Assembly (NCBI GenBank): GCA_023411445.1
Contig: JAEYOT010000728.1
Coordinates: forward strand, 1 to 5,975
DNA length: 5,975 bases
Reading direction: 5' to 3'
Source: Pseudomonadota bacterium
GTDB taxonomy: Bacteria; Myxococcota_A; Polyangia; Polyangiales; Polyangiaceae
How positions within the stretch are numbered: the first letter of the stretch is position 1; each line of letters opens with the position of its first letter. Below are positions 1 through 5,939 of the stretch, in pieces. Made by a program: the position numbers and the translations under genes. The notes beneath the pieces were generated by a model. That model was not told the DNA's origin, did no database searches, and was given only the letters and a program-made list of their open reading frames with translations.

Positions 1-425
1 CCCTTGCAGCCGGTGCGCGAGGGCGGCGCCTTACCTGGCGCTGGTTGCGATGCAGGCGTGTTCGCCTGCGAAAACATGACGGAAGAAAGTGAGGGCCACG
101 GCGCGCCGCCCACCAAGCTGGAGGCAACCGCGCCACTCGCGGTGATCAGCGCGGCTGCCGCCAAACCCCAGACCACAATGCGGCCGCGGCGTCGACGCGT
201 CGGCGTTGCCGTCGGCGGCGCGGGCGGGCGCAGCGGCAACAGTGGCGGTGGCTCGGCGCTGAGCCCCAGCGCCTCCTGCTGAAAGTCCCCTCGAGCCGCC
301 CACTCGAAGCGGCACACGTCGCACACGCGCAGGTGCTGGCGGAGGCGTTCATGCTCGGCAGGCGTGATCTCGCCATCCAACAGCTTGTCGAACAGCTCTT
401 CAGGGTGCAGGCCGACGACCGTCAT
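1..425 (-). CDS. Membrane-anchored zinc-finger (ZAS) anti-sigma factor, partial (C-terminus beyond window)
   Basis: The gene starts at ATG 425-423 and stays open to the window edge (141 codons visible); the stop is not in the window. The N-terminal part is a zinc-binding anti-sigma (ZAS) domain: it contains H31-x3-C35-x2-C38, with H7 as a plausible fourth ligand. This spacing is almost the same as the zinc ligands I recall for ChrR of Rhodobacter (H6, H31, C35, C38). A Pro/Ala-rich linker follows (about 59-75), then an arginine cluster (77-80, 82), then one hydrophobic segment (about 83-105) that should be a transmembrane helix with the ZAS domain in the cytoplasm. The rest would lie in the periplasm. 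The known role of the family is to hold the cognate ECF sigma factor inactive until a signal releases it. The start overlaps the sigma stop as ATGA, so translation is probably coupled. The signal sensed cannot be read from the visible part. The domain call is firm; pairing with the adjacent sigma is inferred from position. Confidence 0.85.
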   Translation of the reverse strand, partial: MTVVGLHPEELFDKLLDGEITPAEHERLRQHLRVCDVCRFEWAARGDFQQEALGLSAEPPPLLPLRPPAPPTATPTRRRRGRIVVWGLAAAALITASGAVASSLVGGAPWPSLSSVMFSQANTPASQPAPGKAPPSRTGCK

Positions 426-1090
426 GGCTCCACCTTGAGCTCGGCCAACGCCGGGAGGGATTCGATGCGCTGGCGCAGCGCTTCTTTGGCGAGCCGCACG
501 CGGCTGCGCACGGTGTTGACGGGAGCGCCGCTCGCGCGCGCTACCTCTTCCAAGCTCCAACCCATCACGACGCGGAGCGCGAGCGCTTCAGCTTGCTCTT
601 CCGGCAGGTCTTCCAAGAGCTCGCGCAGCAGCTCACGTCGACGTGAGCCGACGGCGTCGTCATTGATGGAGCCAGCTTCATCCTCGACCGGCGAGAGCTG
701 CTCGAGCGCTTCGCGCCGGTCCGTATCGCGCTTGACGTTTCGGCGCACCCGCAGGGCGACGCGCAAGGTGATGCGCGAGGCGTAGCCAGCCGGGTGGCAC
801 TCACCGCGGAAGGCCGGCAGCGCGCGCACCAGCGCGATCATCGACTGCTGAACCGCATCGTCCAAGTCTGCGTGCCGTGCGCCGAGCACGCCGGCCGCCA
901 CGCGCGAGAGCGTCGGCCACACGTAGGCGAGAAACTCCTGAGTCGCAGCCAGGTCCCCCGCGGCGGCGCGCATGGCCAGATCTCGCGCCCGCTCTTCCTG
1001 AGAAGGCAGCCCTGCAGCGACGGGGGCTACAGGCTCGGCTTGGGGGTCGGCGCGGCGACTCACTGCTGTATCGTAGGCCGGCGCGAGCAA
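422..1090 (-). CDS. ECF-type (sigma-70 family) RNA polymerase sigma factor
   Basis: This 222-residue protein has the two-domain layout of extracytoplasmic-function sigma factors. Region 2 lies at about 38-120, with the acidic DLDDAVQQ stretch (75-82) of region 2.2 and a basic promoter-melting/-10 binding part (about 103-121). An acidic linker follows (about 127-148). Region 4 spans about 150-212: LEDLPEEQAEAL (159-170) precedes a helix-turn-helix (about 178-202, WSLEEVARASGAPVNTVRSR) for -35 recognition. No region 1.1 or region 3 is seen, as expected for the group. The longest frame begins at TTG 1090-1088, just after an in-frame TGA (1099-1097); AAGGGG at 1105-1100 sits 9 nt before it and supports this start. 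GTG at 1063 or ATG at 973 (residue 40, which would shave the start of region 2) are alternatives. The first ~35 residues are Ala/Pro-rich and not part of the conserved domain. The stop overlaps the anti-sigma start, so the two form one operon. Target promoters are unknown; autoregulation is common in this family. Confidence 0.93.
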   Translation of the reverse strand: MLAPAYDTAVSRRADPQAEPVAPVAAGLPSQEERARDLAMRAAAGDLAATQEFLAYVWPTLSRVAAGVLGARHADLDDAVQQSMIALVRALPAFRGECHPAGYASRITLRVALRVRRNVKRDTDRREALEQLSPVEDEAGSINDDAVGSRRRELLRELLEDLPEEQAEALALRVVMGWSLEEVARASGAPVNTVRSRVRLAKEALRQRIESLPALAELKVEP

Positions 1091-1094
1091 AAGC

Positions 1095-1105
1095 GATCAC
1101 CCCTT
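1095..1105 (-). promoter_or_regulatory. Ribosome binding site supporting a TTG start of the sigma gene
   Basis: On the minus strand AAGGGGTGATC (1105 to 1095) closely resembles the anti-16S consensus AAGGAGGTGATC with one base missing. The AAGGGG core ends 9 nt before TTG 1090. An in-frame TGA lies inside it (1099-1097), so translation cannot begin further upstream in this frame. This decides the start in favour of TTG over the internal GTG at 1063. Confidence 0.6.
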
Positions 1106-1115
1106 GGCTCTGAGC

Positions 1116-1139
1116 GCGGAAATCCTCAGGAAATTCCGC
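1116..1139. promoter_or_regulatory. Inverted repeat upstream of the sigma gene (operator or 5'-UTR hairpin candidate)
   Basis: The arms GCGGAA (1116-1121) and TTCCGC (1134-1139) are exact reverse complements. Inside them TCCT (1123-1126) and AGGA (1128-1131) also pair around C1127, giving a near-continuous dyad with a 1-nt asymmetry. It lies 26 bp upstream of the sigma TTG start and about 10 bp upstream of its ribosome binding site. It could be a binding site for a dimeric regulator, part of the sigma operon promoter, or a hairpin in the mRNA leader. Read on the minus strand it contains GGAATTT, which loosely resembles an ECF -35 element; I cannot identify a matching -10. Confidence 0.4.
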
Positions 1140-1457
1140 CAGCATCGGACTTCAACCACCAGGGAACACCCAAGCTCGGGCTGTGATGGCCGCGGCCTCC
1201 CCCGACACCAGCGCGTGCAGTGCCCTTGGTAGAGCAGTCCTGCGCGTCGCTCGGAACGGCAGAGATACGGAGTCTCGCGCGGCTGATTCGATATCTGGGC
1301 TGAGCAATCTGCTCGCTGACCTGCGCTCGCCCTGCGCTTGTGATCACAGCGTCGGACGGAGGTTCGGCCAGGGCCAGCTTCTCGTGAGTCTGGAACGCCA
1401 GCCAGCGTCAGCGGCGGGTCGGATTGTGCCGCTCGCCGTCCCGAAAACGTTGCCACT

Positions 1458-1500
1458 AAGCCTGAGGGGTGGCGGTCCCGCCGGTAAGGCCTTAGGGGTG
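1458..1500. repeat. Imperfect direct repeat with central short dyad, upstream of the efflux operon
   Basis: AAGCCTGAGGGGTG (1458-1471) recurs as AAGGCCTTAGGGGTG (1486-1500), differing by one inserted G and one substitution. Each copy contains CCTNAGG, with centres at 1464 and 1493, 29 bp apart (about three helical turns). Between them GGCGG (1471-1475) and CCGCC (1478-1482) form a short dyad. CTAAGCCT (1456-1463) and AGGCCTTAG (1487-1495) can also pair with one bulged base. The element ends about 80 bp before the adaptor start, a reasonable position for tandem operator half-sites. Function is inferred only from layout. Confidence 0.4.
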
Positions 1501-1581
1501 ATGCGCCACGTCCGGGCCCTGCCAAGACCCGCAGAAAACATGAAGAACCATTAAGGCAGGCGCTCTACGAGCAGGTACCTC

Positions 1582-2712
1582 ATGCGCTACGTCATCGTGA
1601 TTTTTGGGGTGGTCGTACTGATCGGCGGCCTCGTTGCTGTCAAGGGCTCGCAGATTGCGATGCTCATCGGCATGGGTGAAGCCATGCAGAAGGCCGGACC
1701 GCCGCCAGAGGTCGTCAGCACCGCACCCGCCCAGAAACAAACCTGGGAGGAGACGCTCTCGGCCGTGGGCAGCGTGGTGTCGGCCAAGGGTGTGGCCGTC
1801 GCCAACGACGCGCCGGGCATCGTCTCGCGCCTGCACTTCGAGTCCGGGGACACCGTGAAGCAGGGCGCGATCTTGGTGGAGCTCGACACCAGCGTGGAGC
1901 GCGCTCAGCTCGCCTCGCTCAGAGCGCGCCGCGAGCTGGCTGAAATTTCGATGAACCGCTCCCGCGCGCTGGTCACGTCCGGCGCGGTGGCGCAATCCCA
2001 GGTCGATCAAGATCAGTCGCAGTTCAAGAGCATCACGGCGGACGTGAGCGCGCTCGCGGCACAGATCGAGCGCAAGGTGGTGCGGGCGCCGTTCTCCGGC
2101 AAGCTCGGCATGCGCTCGGTCAACGTCGGACAGTACCTGGCGCCCGGCACGCACGTCACCACGCTGGAGTCGGCGGAGAACACCTTCGTCGAGTTCTCGC
2201 TCCCGCAGCAGGACCTGTCGAAGCTCCAGCTGGGCATGAAGGTGCGCGCCTTCGCCGGCGGGGACCCCAAGCCGATCGCCGAGGGCGTCGTCAGCGCGAT
2301 CGACCCCGCGCTGGATCCGTTGACCCGTAACGTCAAGATCCGCGCGAGCTTGCCGGACGAAGCGGCTCGGCTTCGCCCGGGCCTGTTCCTGCGCATCGAG
2401 GTGGTGCTGCCCCAGCTCCAAGAGGTGGTCGCGGTACCGGTCACCGCGGTCGTCCACGCCTCGTACGGGGACTCCGTGTTCGTGGGCGAGGAGAAGCCGG
2501 GTCCGGACGGCAAGCCGCGCAAGGTGGCACAGCAGCATTTCGTCAAGCTCGGCAGCACCCGGGGTGACTTCGTCGCGATCACGGACGGGATCAAGGCCGA
2601 CGCAGAGGTGGTGACGGCTGGCGCGTTCAAGCTGCGCAACGGCATCCCGCTCAAGGTCAAGAACGAGGGCGGGCCCACGCCGTCGCTCAACCCAACGCCG
2701 GAAAACCGCTGA
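1582..2712 (+). CDS. RND efflux periplasmic adaptor (membrane fusion protein, HlyD/AcrA-like)
   Basis: This 376-residue protein bridges the inner-membrane RND pump and an outer-membrane channel. An uncleaved-looking hydrophobic N-terminus (about 3-20) anchors it in the inner membrane. There is no lipobox and I see no cysteine, so unlike AcrA it is probably not a lipoprotein. The two halves of the lipoyl/barrel-sandwich domain are at about 66-103 (GIVSRLHFESGDTVKQGAIL, 79-98) and 164-200 (VRAPFSGKLGMRSVNVGQYL, 167-186). They flank a short alpha-helical hairpin (about 104-163). A beta-barrel (about 203-275) and a membrane-proximal domain (about 280-360, starting VVAVPVTAVV) follow. A Pro-rich tail ends the protein. 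The start ATG 1582 is preceded by a weak AGCAGG (1570-1575) at 6 nt. The length is ordinary for the family. The permease gene starts 13 bp after its stop, so the two are co-transcribed. The substrate cannot be deduced. Confidence 0.94.
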   Translation: MRYVIVIFGVVVLIGGLVAVKGSQIAMLIGMGEAMQKAGPPPEVVSTAPAQKQTWEETLSAVGSVVSAKGVAVANDAPGIVSRLHFESGDTVKQGAILVELDTSVERAQLASLRARRELAEISMNRSRALVTSGAVAQSQVDQDQSQFKSITADVSALAAQIERKVVRAPFSGKLGMRSVNVGQYLAPGTHVTTLESAENTFVEFSLPQQDLSKLQLGMKVRAFAGGDPKPIAEGVVSAIDPALDPLTRNVKIRASLPDEAARLRPGLFLRIEVVLPQLQEVVAVPVTAVVHASYGDSVFVGEEKPGPDGKPRKVAQQHFVKLGSTRGDFVAITDGIKADAEVVTAGAFKLRNGIPLKVKNEGGPTPSLNPTPENR

Positions 2713-2715
2713 GCC

Positions 2716-2720
2716 GGAGG
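2716..2720 (+). promoter_or_regulatory. Ribosome binding site of the RND permease gene
   Basis: GGAGG lies 5 nt before ATG 2726, inside the 13-bp gap after the adaptor stop. It fixes the permease start, and the protein it defines begins with the KFTDIFIRRPV signature normal for RND N-termini. No promoter or terminator fits in the gap, supporting one mRNA. Confidence 0.8.
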
Positions 2721-2725
2721 CGGCC

Positions 2726-5700
2726 ATGAAATTCACGGACATCTTCATCCGCCGGCCCGTGCTGGCCATCGTGGTCAGCCTGGTGATCATCATCGCCGGC
2801 TTGCAGGCCATCCGCACGCTCAACGTGCGCCAGTACCCCAAGCTAGAGAGCGCTACCGTGAAGGTGACGACCGCTTACGTCGGCGCCAACGCGGACTTGG
2901 TGCGCGGCTTCATCACCACCCCGCTGGAGCGCTCCATCGCCGCGGCGGATGGTATCGACTTCATCGAGTCGCAGAGCACGCAGGGCCTGTCGACCATCAA
3001 CGTCAGGCTGAAGCTCAATTTCCCGGCCGCCGCCGCGTTGGCGGATATCAGCGCGCGCGTGAACCAAGTGCGCGCGGATCTCCCGCCAGAAGCGGAGGTA
3101 CCGTCGATCGCGATCGAGCCTTCGGACGCGCAGGTCGCGGCGATGTACATGAGCTTCGGCTCGGACATCCTGGAGGATAACCAGGTCACGGACTACCTGA
3201 TCCGGGTCGTTCAGCCGCGGCTGTCGGCGCTGGAGGGCGTCCAGCGCGCGGAGATCTTGGGCGGGCGACAGTTCGCGCTGCGCGCGTGGCTCAAGCCCGA
3301 GCGGATGGCCGCGCTCAACGTGAGCCCGGCCCAGGTGCGACAAGCCCTGGCCGCCAACAACTACCTGGCGGCGGTCGGACAAACCAAGGGACAGCTGGTC
3401 CAGGTCAACCTGACCGCGACCACGGACCTGCAGACCGTGGAGGGCTTCAAGCGCCTCACCATCAAGGAGCGCGACGGAGCGCTCGTTCGGCTCGAGGACA
3501 TCGCCGACGTCACGCTGGGCGCCGACAACTACGAGCAGGACGTGCGCTTCAGCGGCAAGCGCGAGGTGTTCATGGGTGTGTGGGTCTTGCCCAACGCCAA
3601 CTCGCTGGACGTGATCGGCCGCGTGCGTAGCGAGCTCGAGACGATCAAACAGGAGCTCCCCACCGGCATGCGCTCCTACGTGGCGTTCGACTCGACCACG
3701 TACATCGAGAACGCCGTGAACGAGGTCACCCGCACGCTGACGGAGACGATCCTGATCGTGATGGTCGTGATCTTCCTGTTCCTGGGCTCGATTCGCAGCG
3801 TGCTCATCCCGATCGTGTCCATCCCGGTGTCGCTGATCGGCGCCGTGTTCTTGATGCAGCTGTTCGGCTTCACGCTCAACCTGCTCACGCTGCTAGCCAT
3901 CGTGCTGGCCGTGGGCCTGGTGGTGGACGACGCCATCGTCGTGGTGGAGAACACCGAGCGAAACATCCGCGAGGGCAAGAGCCGGCTGGACGCGGCCTTG
4001 CTCGGCGCGCGCGAGCTGGTCGGTCCCATCGTGGCCATGACCATCACGCTGGCCGCCGTCTACGCGCCGATCGGCTTCCAAGGTGGCTTGACGGGCGCTT
4101 TGTTCCGCGAGTTCGCCTTCACGCTGGCGGGCGCGGTGTTCATCTCCGGCGTGGTGGCGCTCACGCTATCGCCGATGATGTCATCGAAGCTGCTCCGCGA
4201 CGACCACAAGGACGGCCGGCTCACGGGCGCCATCAACCGCACCTTCGAGCGCATCCGCAACCGCTACGATCGCATGCTGGGGAGCACCTTGCGCTCGCGC
4301 GGGCTGGTCTACGCCGTGTGGATCACGCTGACGATCGTCACCGTGCCGATGTACATGTTCTCGCCGGCCGAGCTAGCGCCGAACGAGGACCAAGGCGTGC
4401 TGTTCACCGCGCTGGACGTGCCGCCCAACGCCACGCTGGAGCAGCTCACGCCGTACACCAAGCAGGTGAACGACGCGTTCAGCTCCCTGCCGGAGTTCAA
4501 GCAGAGCTTCCAAATCACCTTCCCCAGCGCAGGCTTCGGCGGCGCCATGCTCAAGCCCTGGAACGAGCGCGAGCGTAGCGTGTTCCCGATCCACGCAGAG
4601 CTCACGCCCAAGGCCGCGGATATCGCCGGCGTGCGTGCGCCCGTGTTTCTACCTGCGGCGCTGCCTAGCGCGGGATTCTTCCCGGTGGAGTTCGTGATCG
4701 CGTCCACGGATGATCACGTCAAGCTCCTGGAGTACGCGCAGCAGATCGTCGGTGAGGCGGCCAAGAGCGGGCAGTTCGCCTTCCCGCCGATCACGGACGT
4801 GCGCATCGATCAAGCCAACAGCGAGATCGTGATCGATCGGGACAAGGTGGCCTCGATGGGCCTGCCCATGCAGCAGGTCGGCGCGGATCTGGCGTCGATG
4901 CTGGGCGGTAACTACGTCAACCGCTTCAGCATCGACGGCAGGAGCTACAAGGTGATCGCGCAGGTCGAGCGCGCCGCGCGCCTCACCCCCGACCAGCTCT
5001 CCAGGATCCACATCTCCGGCCCGCAGGGCGAGCTCATCCCGCTCGACGCCATCGCCAGCCTGAAGAGCGGCGTCGAGCCGCGATCCCTGAACCGCTTTCA
5101 GCAGCTCAACTCGATCAAGATCTCCGGCGTCGCGCCGCGCTCGGTCGATCAGGGCTTGAAGGTGTTGGAGGAGGCGGCTGCCAAGATCATGCCGCCCGGC
5201 TCGCGCACGGACTACACCGGTGAGTCCCGCCAGCTCCGCCAGGAGTCCGGCAAGTTCTTGCCGGCGCTCGGCCTCGCCATCGCGCTCATCTTCTTGGTGC
5301 TGGCGGCGCAGTTCAACTCGTTCCGCGATCCGCTCGTCATCCTCGGCGGCTCCGTGCCGCTCGCGATGTTCGGCGCGCTGATCTTCACGTTCTTGAAGTT
5401 CGCAGGGCCACCCGGCATGGGCTTCAAGCTGACGGACGGCTGGACCACCACGCTGAACATCTACTCGCAAGTCGGCCTGATGACGCTGGTCGGCCTCGTC
5501 GCCAAGAACGGCATCTTGATCGTGGAGTTCGCGAACCACCAGCAGTCGCTCGGCCTCAGTAAGTTGGAAGCCGTGAAGCTTGCAGCCTCCACGCGCCTGC
5601 GGCCAATCTTGATGACGACGGTCGCGACCGTCGCCGGTCACTTCCCGCTCACGCTCGTGACCGGCCCGGGCGCGGTGGCGCGCAACTCGATCGGCGTGGT

Positions 5701-5878
5701 GCTGGTCGGCGGCATGGCCATCGGCACGTTGTTCACGCTGTTCGTGGTGCCGTCGCTCTACGTGCTGATCGCGCAGGACCACCAGCACGCCGGCGTCGCG
5801 CCGGAGTCCGGCCGGGTGCCGTCCCAGTCGGGACACGAGCTCCGCGCCGGAGAGCCCGAGCTCCAGGGCACGGGCTGA
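2726..5878 (+). CDS. RND multidrug-type efflux permease (HAE-1 family, AcrB/MexB-like)
   Basis: This 1050-residue protein (AcrB is 1049) is the proton-driven inner-membrane pump of a tripartite exporter. It has the duplicated RND architecture. TM1 is at about 10-28, then a large periplasmic porter/docking part (about 30-335), TM2-TM6 (about 338-490) and TM7 (about 527-546). A second periplasmic part (about 550-845) and TM8-TM12 (about 846-1015) follow. The proton relay appears intact by alignment from memory to AcrB: D401 and D402 in GLVVDDAIVVVEN (D407/D408), K927 in GLVAKNGILIVEF (K940), R957 (R971) and T964 (T978). So it is likely active. The switch-loop region (about 600-618, SAGFGGAMLKPWNER) differs clearly from AcrB, and an extra ~15-20 residues precede TM10 (about 889-909). 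The C-terminal ~35 residues are a hydrophilic tail. It is not CusA-like (heavy metal): the length, switch-loop and TM4 motifs fit HAE-1. Substrates are unknown. Confidence 0.96.
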   Translation: MKFTDIFIRRPVLAIVVSLVIIIAGLQAIRTLNVRQYPKLESATVKVTTAYVGANADLVRGFITTPLERSIAAADGIDFIESQSTQGLSTINVRLKLNFPAAAALADISARVNQVRADLPPEAEVPSIAIEPSDAQVAAMYMSFGSDILEDNQVTDYLIRVVQPRLSALEGVQRAEILGGRQFALRAWLKPERMAALNVSPAQVRQALAANNYLAAVGQTKGQLVQVNLTATTDLQTVEGFKRLTIKERDGALVRLEDIADVTLGADNYEQDVRFSGKREVFMGVWVLPNANSLDVIGRVRSELETIKQELPTGMRSYVAFDSTTYIENAVNEVTRTLTETILIVMVVIFLFLGSIRSVLIPIVSIPVSLIGAVFLMQLFGFTLNLLTLLAIVLAVGLVVDDAIVVVENTERNIREGKSRLDAALLGARELVGPIVAMTITLAAVYAPIGFQGGLTGALFREFAFTLAGAVFISGVVALTLSPMMSSKLLRDDHKDGRLTGAINRTFERIRNRYDRMLGSTLRSRGLVYAVWITLTIVTVPMYMFSPAELAPNEDQGVLFTALDVPPNATLEQLTPYTKQVNDAFSSLPEFKQSFQITFPSAGFGGAMLKPWNERERSVFPIHAELTPKAADIAGVRAPVFLPAALPSAGFFPVEFVIASTDDHVKLLEYAQQIVGEAAKSGQFAFPPITDVRIDQANSEIVIDRDKVASMGLPMQQVGADLASMLGGNYVNRFSIDGRSYKVIAQVERAARLTPDQLSRIHISGPQGELIPLDAIASLKSGVEPRSLNRFQQLNSIKISGVAPRSVDQGLKVLEEAAAKIMPPGSRTDYTGESRQLRQESGKFLPALGLAIALIFLVLAAQFNSFRDPLVILGGSVPLAMFGALIFTFLKFAGPPGMGFKLTDGWTTTLNIYSQVGLMTLVGLVAKNGILIVEFANHQQSLGLSKLEAVKLAASTRLRPILMTTVATVAGHFPLTLVTGPGAVARNSIGVVLVGGMAIGTLFTLFVVPSLYVLIAQDHQHAGVAPESGRVPSQSGHELRAGEPELQGTG

Positions 5879-5896
5879 GCCGCGCGGCGCGGCTGT

Positions 5897-5939
5897 CGCT
5901 TTCGCTTCGGGCAGGCTATGAAACCTGCCCGTGAAAGCG
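5897..5939. other. Strong stem-loop after the permease gene (terminator-like or leader hairpin)
   Basis: CGGGCAGG (5908-5915) pairs exactly with CCTGCCCG (5924-5931) around an 8-nt loop. Outside it CGCTTTC (5897-5903) pairs exactly with GAAAGCG (5933-5939) across a small internal loop, giving 15 paired positions. It starts 18 bp after the permease stop. No T-run follows, so it is not a classical rho-independent terminator. It may protect the mRNA 3' end, attenuate transcription, or mask the possible downstream start GTG 5931-5933, whose first base lies in the 3' arm of the inner stem. Confidence 0.55.

Larger units (their letters stand above)
1091..1581. other. Divergent intergenic region between the sigma operon and the efflux operon
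   Basis: About 490 bp separate the sigma start (minus) from the adaptor start (plus). Open frames exist on both strands, but their translations are Arg/Ser/Pro-rich, show no recognisable domain and look like chance frames of GC-rich DNA. The promoters of both operons must lie here or within the flanks. I could not place a convincing -35/-10 pair: TTGCCA at 1450-1455 resembles a -35 box but has no -10 partner at normal spacing. Structured elements that I can point to are an inverted repeat (1116-1139), a perfect 10-bp palindrome TGTGATCACA (1339-1348) and an imperfect direct repeat (1458-1500). No tRNA or other RNA gene was recognised. Confidence 0.7.

Noticed and set aside
1188..1197. GGCCGCGGCC palindrome in the spacer
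   Set aside because: All-GC palindromes are common in high-GC DNA and nothing else marks this one.
1226..1292. tRNA-like pieces: TTGGTAGAGCAG and GATTCGAT
   Set aside because: These look like D-arm and T-loop fragments, but the D-stem, anticodon stem and T-stem do not pair and the spacing is too long for a normal tRNA.
1450..1455. TTGCCA as a -35 box for the efflux operon
   Set aside because: No TATAAT-like -10 at 16-18 bp; it cannot be supported as a promoter.
1097..1525. 142-codon minus-strand frame in the spacer, upstream of the sigma gene
   Set aside because: Arg/Ser/Pro-rich with scattered cysteines and no recognisable fold; it ends within the sigma ribosome binding site.
1183..1554. 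123-codon plus-strand frame in the spacer
   Set aside because: No domain, no ribosome site, low-information composition, and no support except lack of stops in GC-rich DNA.
1573..1580. AGGTACCT palindrome over the adaptor ribosome binding site
   Set aside because: Only 8 bp with no loop, so it cannot fold as a hairpin by itself; too short to call an operator.
1492..2841. 449-codon minus-strand open frame across the adaptor gene
   Set aside because: It is antisense to the adaptor and the start of the permease; the composition is Arg/His/Leu-rich and no domain is seen.
3104..3117. Perfect 14-bp palindrome TCGATCGCGATCGA within the permease gene
   Set aside because: It encodes ordinary in-frame residues (Ser-Ile-Ala-Ile-Glu), and GATC/CG-rich palindromes of this size are expected about once by chance in such DNA.
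4649..5836. 395-codon minus-strand open frame inside the permease gene
   Set aside because: It is the antisense shadow of a GC-rich gene; its translation is Arg/His/Glu/Asp-rich with no recognised domain, while the plus strand has clear RND motifs throughout.
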